Shown: piece by piece, positions 24,823-34,503 of the stretch
How the letters are laid out: every line of letters starts with the position of its first letter
Position numbering within the stretch: the first letter of the stretch is position 1
NCBI GenBank assembly: GCA_900545265.1
Contig: UQYI01000014.1
Location: 1-64,000, forward strand
Direction of reading: 5' to 3'
Length of the DNA: 64,000 nt
Source of the DNA: an uncultured Eubacteriales bacterium
GTDB taxonomy: Bacteria > Bacillota > Clostridia > Christensenellales > CAG-138
The notes under the pieces: generated by a model
Database searches by the model: none
Told to the model about the DNA's origin: nothing
The model's input: the letters and a program-made list of their open reading frames with translations, nothing else
Position numbers and translations under genes: made by a program

Positions 24823-26271
24823 TTATTTGCGTCCTTTTCCCGTCATGGACTTTATGGCAGCGAGCAGATATTCATAACTTTCCAACCTGCACAGCTTGGA
24901 GCCCAGCACATACAGGAGAACTCCCAAAGGCACCTGAATAAGCAGGGTGGGCCAACTGCCCAGACCCAGAAGTTCTACCGCATAAACGGCACCTCCCATA
25001 CCCAGGGAAAGAAGCAGGGCGGGCAGGATATCCCGGATCTGCTGAGGATAAGCATAGCCCAGAAGTTTTTTGTTGGGCCAGGCATTTATAAGCTGGCTGA
25101 ACAAACTGTTTACCAGCAGGCTGCAAGCCATAGCCATGACCCCCAGACGCATGGTGAGCAGCAACAGGCACAAACCTAAAAGCTTTTTTAAAACATCCAG
25201 CTTTAAAAAGGTATCGCTGCGGCCCATGGCTTTGACTGCATTCAGATTGGCTGTATGCAGGGGATAAAACATATAGGTGATGCAGAAAATCCGCAAAAAA
25301 GGCACTGCGGGCAGCCATTTATCCGTCAGGATAATGGAAACCAGAGAGGAGGCGCAGGCGGCCAGCCCCATCATCATGGGCATGATGATATAAGTGCCCG
25401 TACGGATGGCTCGGCGGGTCATGTCTCGCACCCGGTCCTTTTCATCCTGCTGCTCCGAAAGCACCGGCAGCAGCACGCTGTCGATAGAGGCATTGATATT
25501 GGAAACGATCAGGTTGGGAAACTGCTCTCCCTGATTATAATAGGCAAGATCCGCATCCGTATACCGGAGCCCGATGATCAGCTGCCAGCCCTTGGTGTAG
25601 GCGGTATCCAGCAGGGAAGAGACCAGCAGCTTCCAGCCATAGGAAATGAGCCCCTTGAGCCGGGCCCAGGAAAAGGCCCATATGGGCCGCCACTCTACGG
25701 TGAACCACAGCACCACGCAGTTTACCAGCAGGTTTACCAGCCGCTGCCCTACCAGCGCCCAAAGTTCATAACCGCTGTAGGCCATGGCGATACCCGTTAC
25801 GGCCCCGGCAGCAGAGCCGCACAGAGTGGCAAAAAAGAAGCGTTTAAACTGCAGGGTCTTGGACACATACGCCTGCTGCACATTGGTGAGGCCGGAAAGG
25901 ATCACCGTAAGACCCAATACCCGTATGACCGCTGTCAGGGCTTCGTTTTTATATCCCCGGGCGATGACGGGAGCCAGGAAAAACAGTCCTCCATACAGAA
26001 GCAGGCAGAACACCATGTTGAAATAGAATACGGAGGAATAGTCCAGCTGATCCGTTTCTTTTTTCTGGATAAGGGCGTTGGCCATGCCGCTGTCTACAAA
26101 AACCTGCAGCAGGGAGGTGATCACCGTGATCAGCGCAAGCTGCCCATAAGCGTCCGGGGAAAGGAGCCGGGCCAGAATGATGGATACGATAAGAGCCATG
26201 CCCTGAGCGCCGCATCTTTCTGCGAAACGCCAGAGGAGGTTGGAGGTTACTTTCTTTTTATAATTGTCCAT
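24823..26271 (-). CDS. Wzx-type oligosaccharide flippase
   Basis: This 482-residue membrane protein has about 12-14 hydrophobic segments and the MviN/RfbX layout (RCGAQGMALIVSIILARLLS near the N-terminus). It would move the lipid-linked repeat unit to the outer face of the membrane for polymerisation. It overlaps the preceding glycosyltransferase gene by 14 bases. Confidence 0.9.
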   Translation of the reverse strand: MDNYKKKVTSNLLWRFAERCGAQGMALIVSIILARLLSPDAYGQLALITVITSLLQVFVDSGMANALIQKKETDQLDYSSVFYFNMVFCLLLYGGLFFLAPVIARGYKNEALTAVIRVLGLTVILSGLTNVQQAYVSKTLQFKRFFFATLCGSAAGAVTGIAMAYSGYELWALVGQRLVNLLVNCVVLWFTVEWRPIWAFSWARLKGLISYGWKLLVSSLLDTAYTKGWQLIIGLRYTDADLAYYNQGEQFPNLIVSNINASIDSVLLPVLSEQQDEKDRVRDMTRRAIRTGTYIIMPMMMGLAACASSLVSIILTDKWLPAVPFLRIFCITYMFYPLHTANLNAVKAMGRSDTFLKLDVLKKLLGLCLLLLTMRLGVMAMACSLLVNSLFSQLINAWPNKKLLGYAYPQQIRDILPALLLSLGMGGAVYAVELLGLGSWPTLLIQVPLGVLLYVLGSKLCRLESYEYLLAAIKSMTGKGRK

Positions 26272-27226
26272 GTTTTTTCTTCATTTTATCATATAAATTC
26301 ATCAATTCCGGAAAAAACTGATCCAAGCGGAATTTAAGCCGTGCCTTGGGAGACATGGCGGCATATACGGCCTTGAAGCGAGGCTGGCGCAAGGCCCGGT
26401 AATTTCGCTGAAAGTACAGAATGTCAAAGTCCAGTTTATCCACTGCAGCAGATACGGCAGCGTGATATTTTTCGCCTGTTGCTTCATCAAACAGTGCCAG
26501 ATGCTTTTTCAGCTTTTGCTCATGGCGAACATACGCTTCCGGTGCCCGGTACATACGTTCCGACCAGGAGCCTTCCGTATTCCGGCGGTAGGCGGACAAC
26601 TCTCCGGATATTCCATAGGTATCCCCACAGGTGGACAGGTATATCTGCACCATATAGTCCAAAGAATATGTCTGCACATAGGAGGGCATACAGCGAAAGA
26701 ATTCTGTGTGGGCGAAGATGGTATTGGTGGCACAGAATCCGCCGCCGCCGGCAATAACGTCCTCGGCAGAGAAGTAACGGGGAAGATCCTCCGGCCCGAA
26801 AAAAGACAGCCGGTTTCCCGCGCGATCTACCGCCGCTGCACCGCTGAAGCACCAGGCACAGAGCGGATGCGCCTCCATAAAGTCAAATTGCTGCTGAAGC
26901 TTATCGGGCGAAAGCCAGTAATCATCCCCTTCGCAGAGCGCAATATACTTTCCGTGTGCCCGCGGATACTGAAAGCTGGAGCCGATGCTGACATTTTTAG
27001 AGTATTGGTTTTCCGTCTGAAATAATGGCAGCACTATCTGCGGAAAGCGTTTTGCATAAGTGCGGATGATCTCTGCGGTGCCATCCGTAGAAGCATCGTC
27101 GTGTACCAGGATCTCGAAGGGGAAATCGGTTTTCTGCATCAGAAAGCTCTCCAGAGCCTGGGCGATATATCGTTCATGATTAAAGGCGTTGCAGACTATG
27201 CTGACGCCGATCTGTGTGTTTTCCAT
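26258..27226 (-). CDS. Family 2 glycosyltransferase
   Basis: This 322-residue GT-A protein has VSIVCNAFNHERYI at the start, HDDASTDGTAEII and the metal-binding CEGDDYW. It adds a sugar to the growing lipid-linked repeat unit on the cytoplasmic side. The donor and linkage cannot be read from sequence. Confidence 0.9.
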   Translation of the reverse strand: MENTQIGVSIVCNAFNHERYIAQALESFLMQKTDFPFEILVHDDASTDGTAEIIRTYAKRFPQIVLPLFQTENQYSKNVSIGSSFQYPRAHGKYIALCEGDDYWLSPDKLQQQFDFMEAHPLCAWCFSGAAAVDRAGNRLSFFGPEDLPRYFSAEDVIAGGGGFCATNTIFAHTEFFRCMPSYVQTYSLDYMVQIYLSTCGDTYGISGELSAYRRNTEGSWSERMYRAPEAYVRHEQKLKKHLALFDEATGEKYHAAVSAAVDKLDFDILYFQRNYRALRQPRFKAVYAAMSPKARLKFRLDQFFPELMNLYDKMKKKHGQL

Positions 27227-27241
27227 GCGGATCTTTCTGTA

Positions 27242-28375
27242 TTACCCCCAAATTGTTCGGTACGGGAATGTTTCATTATAATTCAGGATCAGAATATCAT
27301 AAACGAATGAAGCTGTATAGTAGGCAATGTAATATAGCCCTACCCAGTTCGAGACGGAGAACCGCGGCGCATCCTTGGGTTCGCGGATAAGCAGCGGCAC
27401 GAACAGCGGCATGAGATTGACGGTATACATGGTGATGCGGGAACCCCATGTGGAGCCGTACCCCAGAATGGAAAGCGGCAGATACATTAAAATAACGTAT
27501 TTGAGCTGGGAAAGCTCTTTATGCGTACACAGAGTATTTGTTTTAAAAACAAGAGCGGGTCCCACCATCAGAACATATAAAGCGGCAGTACCAATACCCG
27601 GCTGTATGTTCTTCAGATAATCGGCATACCAGCTGAAAACAGAGAATTTGCCTGCGATTCGAACGGCAAAAGGCATGAGCAAGGATAAAAACACCATAAG
27701 ACCGAGGTAAATAAACAACCGGCGTTTTTGAACTTGCAGGGAAGTTTCCGGGGAAAGAGCCTTCCGCTCTCTTCCAAAAAGAAAGATCACCGGACCAAAG
27801 ACTAAGGTGACAATGGCGGAATAGTGGAACAGGACGGCCAGCAGATTGCAGGCAGCATAGAAAATGTATTTCTTTTCTGTAAAATACACAAGTGCCAGCA
27901 TAACAAAGCTGACGGCAAGGCTTTGTCGGATTACATTTAAGGATTGATGATAGCAGATCAGATAGTAAAGCAGGACGGCAATGGTCATGTCCATCTTGCT
28001 GCGCAGCTTGGAAAAACAATAAAACGCCGCAAACAAAGTAATAAACTGAATGACGAAGAAGCAGACTGCATAGCTCGAAGTGATCAGCTGCACCCCCTTC
28101 ACCAGTAAAACAAAGCCATATTCCAGCCGTACATCCGCCAATCCAGACAGAGAGCGGAAAGAAATCAGCTGGAAAATCTTGCAGTAATTGAAATAGTCCG
28201 TTCCGATTCCGCTGCGCAGTCCGCCTAAGATCGAAAGAGGAAGGGCAATAACGGCGACCCAGAGAAGCTCTTTCCATTTTCTGTTCAGGGTTTGCCGGTT
28301 GTATAGAAAGCTGAGCAGCAACGTAAGTGCTAAAGTGCCTCCATAAATCCCCATGGACTTAATGTCAGCCTGCAT
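27242..28375 (-). CDS. EpsG-like polysaccharide polymerase (Wzy)
   Basis: This 377-residue polytopic membrane protein has about ten segments and, near the N-terminus, the EpsG-family feature GGLRSGIGTDYFNY. EpsG-type proteins link repeat units outside the membrane. It stands between glycosyltransferases in the same operon, the normal position for a Wzy gene. Confidence 0.85.
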   Translation of the reverse strand: MQADIKSMGIYGGTLALTLLLSFLYNRQTLNRKWKELLWVAVIALPLSILGGLRSGIGTDYFNYCKIFQLISFRSLSGLADVRLEYGFVLLVKGVQLITSSYAVCFFVIQFITLFAAFYCFSKLRSKMDMTIAVLLYYLICYHQSLNVIRQSLAVSFVMLALVYFTEKKYIFYAACNLLAVLFHYSAIVTLVFGPVIFLFGRERKALSPETSLQVQKRRLFIYLGLMVFLSLLMPFAVRIAGKFSVFSWYADYLKNIQPGIGTAALYVLMVGPALVFKTNTLCTHKELSQLKYVILMYLPLSILGYGSTWGSRITMYTVNLMPLFVPLLIREPKDAPRFSVSNWVGLYYIAYYTASFVYDILILNYNETFPYRTIWG

Positions 28376-28420
28376 GTATCATTCTCCTTCTGACTTTGCT
28401 GCATTGGATAACAATGCGCT

Positions 28421-29494
28421 TTATCTGGTCTCAACAAATTCTTTCCAGTGCCGGAAGACCGGTTCCGGGCGGAAGGCTTCCGCTGTTTTCTGTGCATTTT
28501 GCCCCAGGCAGGATCGCAGGGACGCATCTTCAAGCAGGCGTATAATGGCGTTGGCCATTGCCTCATCATCGCCAACAGGCACAAGAATGCCGTTTTCCAT
28601 AGGATGAATGACTTCTCGCGGCCCGCCGCAGGGGCAATCCGTGCTGATGCAGGGAAGCCCCATGGCCATTGCTTCCAAAAGGCCGTTGGGCATCCCTTCA
28701 TAGTCAGAAGAAAGCAAAAAGCCTTTAGCGGCACTTAGCGCTTCGGGAATATTTTCGCTGCTGCCCATAAGCCTAATGGAATTTTCTGCCCCATAGCTTT
28801 GGATCAATGCCTGTAAAGTATCCTTCAATTCGCCTTCTCCAAAGATGCATAGCTTTTCCTGAGGATAGGCTTTAAGCACGCGCGCAAAAGCCCGCAGCAT
28901 GACCGGGTAGTTCTTGGGCGGCACAAGGCGCCCCGTGGCTACAAAGTAGTTTTTCTCCGAGCACTGCCGTGTTTCATAGAAGCGGGGGTCTATCTGGTTC
29001 ATAAGAATGGCAGAACGGGCCTGCACTTTTAACGGGAACCAGCTTTGCGCCTCGCGGGTCTGGAACACTGTTCCTGCTGCCCTGGGGAAAAGAAGCTTTG
29101 CCCCCAGCCGGTATACGAATCCCGCATATTCTCTGTCCGGATCGCTGCAGACAGACAGTATTGTTTTTATTCCCAGTCCTTCTGCGGCCAGAACGGCTCT
29201 GAAATTGGGCTCTGCCATAGCAGCTATGAGCACCGCAGGCTGGACTGTTTTCAGCGCCCGTCGGAGACGTCGGATCGTATGCACATTGCGTACCAATCGG
29301 TTTCCGCTCGGCTTTTCATTAAACAGAGAAATGCGGTGTACACCGGCGCTCAGGGGATATTCGCCTTCGTTTGGGTAAGTGGTGATCACCGTGCAGTCGT
29401 AACCGCCTGCCTGAAAAGCGGCGGCAAGGTTCGCAATGACTCTTTCCGCTCCGCCGTGGCTGAGGACATTGATATAAAAAGCAATTTTCTTCAT
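28421..29494 (-). CDS. Family 4 glycosyltransferase
   Basis: This 357-residue GT-B protein starts MKKIAFYINVLSHGGAERV and carries the nucleotide-sugar region SSDYEGMPNGLLEAMAMGLP. It is of the PglH/WcaA-like type with the GGAER loop. The ATG overlaps the preceding stop (TAATG). A longer in-frame start upstream would lie inside the neighbour. Substrate unknown. Confidence 0.88.
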   Translation of the reverse strand: MKKIAFYINVLSHGGAERVIANLAAAFQAGGYDCTVITTYPNEGEYPLSAGVHRISLFNEKPSGNRLVRNVHTIRRLRRALKTVQPAVLIAAMAEPNFRAVLAAEGLGIKTILSVCSDPDREYAGFVYRLGAKLLFPRAAGTVFQTREAQSWFPLKVQARSAILMNQIDPRFYETRQCSEKNYFVATGRLVPPKNYPVMLRAFARVLKAYPQEKLCIFGEGELKDTLQALIQSYGAENSIRLMGSSENIPEALSAAKGFLLSSDYEGMPNGLLEAMAMGLPCISTDCPCGGPREVIHPMENGILVPVGDDEAMANAIIRLLEDASLRSCLGQNAQKTAEAFRPEPVFRHWKEFVETR

Positions 29495-30552
29495 TAGTTT
29501 TTTTCCCCTTTCAGCGCCTGCCGGTAACAGAGCAGCAGCGTTTTTTTGTAGGAATCCATGTCGTTTATTACAAGAGCCTGCCGTTTGCATGCATCAGACA
29601 TCCGCAACTGCTTCTGCGGAGAGTCAAGAAGTGTAGAAATGCAGGCAGCCAGCTCCTGTTCATTGCGGCGCAAAAAACCGGTTTCGCCTTCTGTAATCAA
29701 TGCGTTAAGCCCATCGGTGGGGGTGCATACCAAAGGCACACCCAGAGCCATTGCTTCCAGCGCACTCATGGGAAGTCCTTCCCAACGGGAGGTCATAAGC
29801 ATACATTTGGCGTCCTGCAGCATTTTCAGCGGCTTTTTCTGAAATCCGAGAAAAGAAACGCTGTTTTCCAGCGCCAGCCGGTGGCAAAGCTCTTTAAGCA
29901 CAGGCATAAGCGGGCCGTCCCCGATAAACGCAAAAGTGGCTTCGGGATGTTTTGCAGCAACCAGGGAAAAAACCCGCAGAGCCTTTTCGGGATCCTTCTC
30001 AAAATCCAGCCGGCCAAGAAAAACAACATCGTACGAATAAGAAGCGGTGTCCGACTCCGCAGTTCGGTATAAGGCGGGCACATCCAGAATGTTGGGGAGC
30101 ACCGAACTCTTTTTTCGGACAAAGCGAGAAAAGGCATAGTCGCACATTGCGCTTTGGGACACCCAGAAAATATGCTGCAGCCGAAAAGAGGCAAGCAAAA
30201 AAGCAATGGAGCGGAAAGACACCCTTCTGGAATCAAAGGCGTTATTATGAATGTGAGAAATAACGGGCAAGCCGGTGTGGGCGGTAAAGGCCGTCCATGC
30301 AGCCCGCATATCATGGGTGTGAAGAACATCCGGCTGCACTTCCCGAATGACGCGGCGCAGCTCCCGGCGGTTTAAAGCGGCCATGGGAGCAAACACAATG
30401 TTCTTTTGGGCAAGCGTCTGCCGGATAGGTCCCTCCGGGCTGCAGTAAACCGACTGGATGCCTTCTGTGGAATCCAGTATGCCGATGATCTGACAGGCTA
30501 CGTTTTCCGCGCCGGAAAACCTGTTGGTATTGAGCACGTGGAGTATTTTCAT
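29494..30552 (-). CDS. Family 4 glycosyltransferase
   Basis: This 352-residue GT-B protein has the N-terminal LNTNRFSGAENV acceptor loop and the C-terminal TSRWEGLPMSALEAMALGVP donor site with the conserved Glu pair. It overlaps the next gene by one base, which points to coupled translation. It is one of three consecutive GT4 genes, suggesting a repeat unit of at least four sugars together with the GT2 and the initiating transferase. Confidence 0.9.
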   Translation of the reverse strand: MKILHVLNTNRFSGAENVACQIIGILDSTEGIQSVYCSPEGPIRQTLAQKNIVFAPMAALNRRELRRVIREVQPDVLHTHDMRAAWTAFTAHTGLPVISHIHNNAFDSRRVSFRSIAFLLASFRLQHIFWVSQSAMCDYAFSRFVRKKSSVLPNILDVPALYRTAESDTASYSYDVVFLGRLDFEKDPEKALRVFSLVAAKHPEATFAFIGDGPLMPVLKELCHRLALENSVSFLGFQKKPLKMLQDAKCMLMTSRWEGLPMSALEAMALGVPLVCTPTDGLNALITEGETGFLRRNEQELAACISTLLDSPQKQLRMSDACKRQALVINDMDSYKKTLLLCYRQALKGEKN

Positions 30553-30557
30553 GGGAA

Positions 30558-31679
30558 CTATCCTTCGCGGCCGTTTATCATCTGTGTGTACAGCTGCAGC
30601 ATGGAAGCATTGATCTTCTGCACGTCATACGCAAGAGCCGCCTGTGCGTTATGCCTGCTCATAGAGGCTGTATCTGCGGACAGTAGCTGATACAGCGCAC
30701 CTATAAAACTTTCCTGACAGTGAGGATCAAAGAAAGCGCCGCCGTTAGAGTCTATAAGATCTGTATTTCCGCGTATCCGGCTGCACAGGCAGGGAAGACC
30801 GGCGGCCATCGCTTCGATCACGGCTACAGGAAGACCTTCCCGGTAAGACGGATGCACAAACAGGTCTGCTGTTTTATACAGAGCCGCAGTATCCGTTCTA
30901 TAGCCCAGAAAACGAACCTGCGTCTCTATTCCCAGGGATACAGCCAGAGTCTGAAGCGCTTCTTTGCAAGGGCCTGTCCCGGCAAGTGCATAAAAGATAT
31001 CTCTTCTGCCTGTTTCAGCCAGCGCGCGGATCACCAGCGACTGGTTTTTATTTTCATTCAGCTCGCCCACCGAAAGCAGCAGGACGGCTTTTTCCGGAAT
31101 GGCCAGCTCGTTCCGCAGCTGCAGCCGGTTTGGCGACGCATTCAAAAAATGCGCAGTGTCGATGCCGACCCCCGGCACATAAAATGTGTGCTTGGCATGC
31201 AGGTGCCTTTCGGCCAGCGTCAGATCTTCGTGATTGATAGTGATCAGGGCATCCGTCCAAAAGGAGCAGATCCATTCCACCGGATAATACAGCAGCCAGT
31301 TTTGCAGCGGTGCTCCTTTATAAAAATGAAGCCCGTGGGCGGTATACAAAACCAGTGGCCCTTTCTTCCGCAGGCTGGCGCAGGCAAGGCGGGTACAAGC
31401 GGCCGCAATGGGTGTATGGCAATGAATGATATCGTATTGGTTTTTCAGCGCAAGCCGTTTCAGCTGGCGGACCGTATGCAGATTACCGGCAGAGAGGGGA
31501 GAGCGGGTACAGGATAAGGCATATATCCGGCAGCCCCACTGTGCAAAGCATTCGGGGATAGCTTCCTCCTCATAATTTGCGGCAAGATCTACCTGATGCC
31601 CCTGCTCTAAAAGCTCACGAATAAAAGCCTTAAAAAAGCTCATGGTGCATCCTACGGTAGTTACATACAGGATACGCAT
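30558..31679 (-). CDS. Family 4 glycosyltransferase, PglA-like
   Basis: This 373-residue GT-B protein starts MRILYVTTVGCTMSFFKAF and has HPSYREGLPVAVIEAMAAGLP in the donor domain. The N-terminal region (HCHTPIAAACTRLA, and AHGLHFYKG) is typical of enzymes that add the second sugar after a PglC-type initiating transferase, and such a transferase is encoded upstream in this operon. I infer that it acts second. Confidence 0.88.
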   Translation of the reverse strand: MRILYVTTVGCTMSFFKAFIRELLEQGHQVDLAANYEEEAIPECFAQWGCRIYALSCTRSPLSAGNLHTVRQLKRLALKNQYDIIHCHTPIAAACTRLACASLRKKGPLVLYTAHGLHFYKGAPLQNWLLYYPVEWICSFWTDALITINHEDLTLAERHLHAKHTFYVPGVGIDTAHFLNASPNRLQLRNELAIPEKAVLLLSVGELNENKNQSLVIRALAETGRRDIFYALAGTGPCKEALQTLAVSLGIETQVRFLGYRTDTAALYKTADLFVHPSYREGLPVAVIEAMAAGLPCLCSRIRGNTDLIDSNGGAFFDPHCQESFIGALYQLLSADTASMSRHNAQAALAYDVQKINASMLQLYTQMINGREG

Positions 31680-31689
31680 AGTTAGCTCC

Positions 31690-32667
31690 TTATTGCGCCA
31701 GCTCCCCGGGTCGAAGGATGATCACACTGTCATACATCATCATGATCACACCTTCTTCATACTGACCCAGAGCGGGAGGATTGGCTATGCCCTTGAGATT
31801 GTTTTCGATACATCGGATAAAATCTACTCCGGCCCCATAAGCATGGAGATACGCCCCGCCGAAACGGGGGTTCACTTCGGAAAGATAATAACGTCCCTCC
31901 CGGCAGAAAAAGTCCATGTCTACCGGGCCGTTAAAGTCCAGCACTTCCACGATTTGCTCGATAAAGGCAAACAGAGCCGGATCCTTGAAGGAAACGGTTT
32001 TGCTGGCCCCGCCGATGCGGGTCTCCAGCTTCTTTTTGGAAAAAGCAGCCACGGCCTTGTGGGAAACGGTATCGATGTATACATCCGCATCCAGATCCAG
32101 GCAGTCCATGAATTCCTGAATGATCAATCCGGGGTCGGCGGCCATGGCCTCTGCCAGCGCTTCCATGGAGAAGATCTTCCGGGCGCCTACGCTGCCGCTG
32201 CCTGTACGGGGTTTGACGAACACGGGGAAGGAGACTTCTCCCTTTTCCAGCGCACGGGTAAAAGAAGGCAGATCGCCCCAGGTCACGACCGTAGGGATGC
32301 CCTTCTTACAAAGATAGCGGAACATTTCAAACTTATCAAAGCACAGCCGGGCCGTGGGCAGATACGGGGCCAGCACCTCCACTCCCAGGGCGGCAAATTC
32401 CTCCCGGTGAGCGGCCAGCAGCGCGATTTCAGGGTCAATGAGGGTAGTCACCGCTTGGATGCGCTCCTTCCGGCATATATCCAGAATGGCAGGAATGTAT
32501 CCCGGATCATCGATGCGGGGGACCAGATACCGTGCATCTGCCATATACAGGGCAGGCGCATAGGGATTCAGATCCGCCGCCACCAGCCATGAGCCGGGCT
32601 CCATGGATTTTCTGAAGTCTTTCAGCAGCTCGCACCGGCGCCCGGCGCTGCAAAACAGTATACGCAT
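31690..32667 (-). CDS. ATP-grasp ligase 2 of the polysaccharide locus
   Basis: This 325-residue ATP-grasp protein of the CarB-like group has an N-terminal FCSAGRRCELLKDF, the ATP loop KPRTGSGSVGARKIF, and the metal-binding SEVNPRFGGAYLHAYGAG. It lies 9 bases downstream of the PLP decarboxylase, so the two probably act in sequence: decarboxylation of an amino acid, then ligation of the product. It differs clearly from the other ATP-grasp gene in this locus. Confidence 0.85.
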   Translation of the reverse strand: MRILFCSAGRRCELLKDFRKSMEPGSWLVAADLNPYAPALYMADARYLVPRIDDPGYIPAILDICRKERIQAVTTLIDPEIALLAAHREEFAALGVEVLAPYLPTARLCFDKFEMFRYLCKKGIPTVVTWGDLPSFTRALEKGEVSFPVFVKPRTGSGSVGARKIFSMEALAEAMAADPGLIIQEFMDCLDLDADVYIDTVSHKAVAAFSKKKLETRIGGASKTVSFKDPALFAFIEQIVEVLDFNGPVDMDFFCREGRYYLSEVNPRFGGAYLHAYGAGVDFIRCIENNLKGIANPPALGQYEEGVIMMMYDSVIILRPGELAQ

Positions 32668-32676
32668 AGAGGATTT

Positions 32677-33858
32677 CTACCTTTCTTCCATTGATGGAAC
32701 TTCCAGCAGGGCCTTAAAAGTTTCCATGGAGGGCTTGCTGCGGATCAGGCGTAAATGGCCGTCCGTTTCCGCATATACCTCCGGGTGCCGGCGGATGAAC
32801 ATGCTTTCAAAAGTCATGGTATAGGCCCCCACCCGTTTGTAGGTGATAATATCACCCGGTTCCAAAGCAGGCGCATCCACCAGACGCATGATTCGGTCAT
32901 GATCCATGCAGGTGTAGCCGCAGACGATCTGCAGGGGCACGGAAGCGCGCTTTGGAGCGGAGACCTCGTAGGCATACCGTTCCTTTTTCCACAGCGGATC
33001 CAGATTCACCCTTCCGCCATCGGTGGTGACGATGCGCCCGTAGAGGTTCTCCTTTACATCCAGAACGGTGGTAACCAAATCTGCCGCCGAACCGATAAGC
33101 GCAGAACCCGGTTCTATGACCAGTTCCGTTTTTTTCGGATCCAGCGCTTTCTGCAAAGGTTCGGCCATGGCTTGTACATATTCTTTCGGAGCAGGCTTTC
33201 CCGGTACGCCGCCGAAGAATCCGCCGCCCATGTCCACATAGTCCGGGAGCAGACCAAATTCCCGGCAGATATCCACCGTCTTCCGGGCCATAAACCCATA
33301 GACGCGTGGACTGCGGGTAATACTGTTGCAGTGGAGATGCAGTCCGCCCAGCCGAAGGTTTTTATGGGTGGCCAGTCGGGAAAGGACCCAGGCAAGGTCT
33401 CCGTTTTCATAGGAAAAACCGAAGCGGTAGCCCTCTCCTTCAAGGCCCACGTCCTGTGAGCAGAGGGAGGGCAGATCCAGATTTACCCGCAGACCAACCG
33501 AAAAGAGGCGGTTCTGAGGCAGCAGATCCAGCCAGTCCAGTTCCCGGCGGGAATCCATATGTACGCGGGCCCCGGAGAGAACAGCATTGAGAAAACAGTC
33601 TTTTCCCTTAATGGGGCCGTTGAACACGATCTCCTCTGGGGCAAAACCGCACAGTCCGGCCAGTGCATATTCGTCATCTGAAACCACCTCCGCCATGGCG
33701 CCCCGCTCATGAAGAAACTGCAGCACAAAGGGGAGGCTGTTGGTTTTGACGGAATAAGCGATCCGGTGACGCCCCCAGCAGGCATTCAAAGCCCGGTCAA
33801 AGGCGTGGTAGTTTTCTTCCAGCAGGCCGGTATGGATAAGGAAGTATGGGGTTTCCAC
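32677..33858 (-). CDS. Type III PLP-dependent decarboxylase
   Basis: This 393-residue protein has the alanine-racemase-fold barrel and C-terminal beta domain of DapDC/ornithine-type decarboxylases. The PLP lysine is in AYSVKTN and the phosphate site is near VDMGGGFFGG. The family's usual EPGR reads EPGS here, and the active-site Cys region reads CGYTCMDHD. The usual substrates are diaminopimelate, lysine, ornithine or arginine. A housekeeping LysA would not be expected inside a sugar locus, so I infer a dedicated amine supply for the polysaccharide. Confidence 0.85.
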   Translation of the reverse strand: METPYFLIHTGLLEENYHAFDRALNACWGRHRIAYSVKTNSLPFVLQFLHERGAMAEVVSDDEYALAGLCGFAPEEIVFNGPIKGKDCFLNAVLSGARVHMDSRRELDWLDLLPQNRLFSVGLRVNLDLPSLCSQDVGLEGEGYRFGFSYENGDLAWVLSRLATHKNLRLGGLHLHCNSITRSPRVYGFMARKTVDICREFGLLPDYVDMGGGFFGGVPGKPAPKEYVQAMAEPLQKALDPKKTELVIEPGSALIGSAADLVTTVLDVKENLYGRIVTTDGGRVNLDPLWKKERYAYEVSAPKRASVPLQIVCGYTCMDHDRIMRLVDAPALEPGDIITYKRVGAYTMTFESMFIRRHPEVYAETDGHLRLIRSKPSMETFKALLEVPSMEER

Positions 33859-33861
33859 GGA

Positions 33862-34503
33862 TCAGTTTTCCTCCTGTGCCGATGTTCCGGTAAAGGCGGC
33901 CATGGTATCGTTGCTGCCGGAGTTGATGCCCTCCCGGCGCAACACGTTGCATATGGTCATCCAGAAGATCTTTACGTCCAGCCGAAAGCAGACATGATCC
34001 ACATACCATACGTCCCGCTCAAATTTCTGCTCCCAACTGATCTCGTTTCGACCGTTGACCTGGGCCCAGCCGGAGATCCCGGGCAGTACATCATGGCGGC
34101 GCATCTGCTCTTTTGTATACAGGGGCAGATACTTTACCAGCAGGGGCCGGGGGCCGATGAAGCTCATTTCTCCCCGGAGGATATTATACAGCTGGGGCAG
34201 CTCGTCAAAGCTGCAGGCTCGGATGACCCGGCCCATGCGAGTCATGCGTTCCATATCCGAAAGGGGCACACCATTGCGTTCCGTTTCCACCGACATGGTG
34301 CGCAGTTTGTAGATACGGAAGATCTTTCCTTTATATCCCGGCCGTTCCTGAACGAAAAAGGCGGGGCCATGACTTTCCAGCTTGATGCCTGCATAGCACA
34401 GGCTCACGATGAGCAGGGCCAGGGGCGAGAGCAACAGGGCCAGCAGCAGATCCAGCACCCGCTTCAGGCGCATATAAGGCCGGGCGTAAAGCTCTTTCTT
34501 CAC
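33862..34503 (-). CDS. Initiating phosphoglycosyl transferase, PglC-like
   Basis: This 213-residue monotopic membrane enzyme has one N-terminal hydrophobic hairpin (LLLALLLSPLALLIVSL), the basic loop YKLRTM, the catalytic Asp-Glu pair in CSFDELPQL, the PRPLL motif and a C-terminal QVNGRN. It transfers a sugar phosphate to undecaprenyl phosphate, the first step of repeat-unit synthesis. The short form matches PglC. The gene overlaps the aminotransferase by 4 bases, so the sugar is probably the amino sugar made by that enzyme. Confidence 0.92.
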   Translation of the reverse strand: MKKELYARPYMRLKRVLDLLLALLLSPLALLIVSLCYAGIKLESHGPAFFVQERPGYKGKIFRIYKLRTMSVETERNGVPLSDMERMTRMGRVIRACSFDELPQLYNILRGEMSFIGPRPLLVKYLPLYTKEQMRRHDVLPGISGWAQVNGRNEISWEQKFERDVWYVDHVCFRLDVKIFWMTICNVLRREGINSGSNDTMAAFTGTSAQEEN

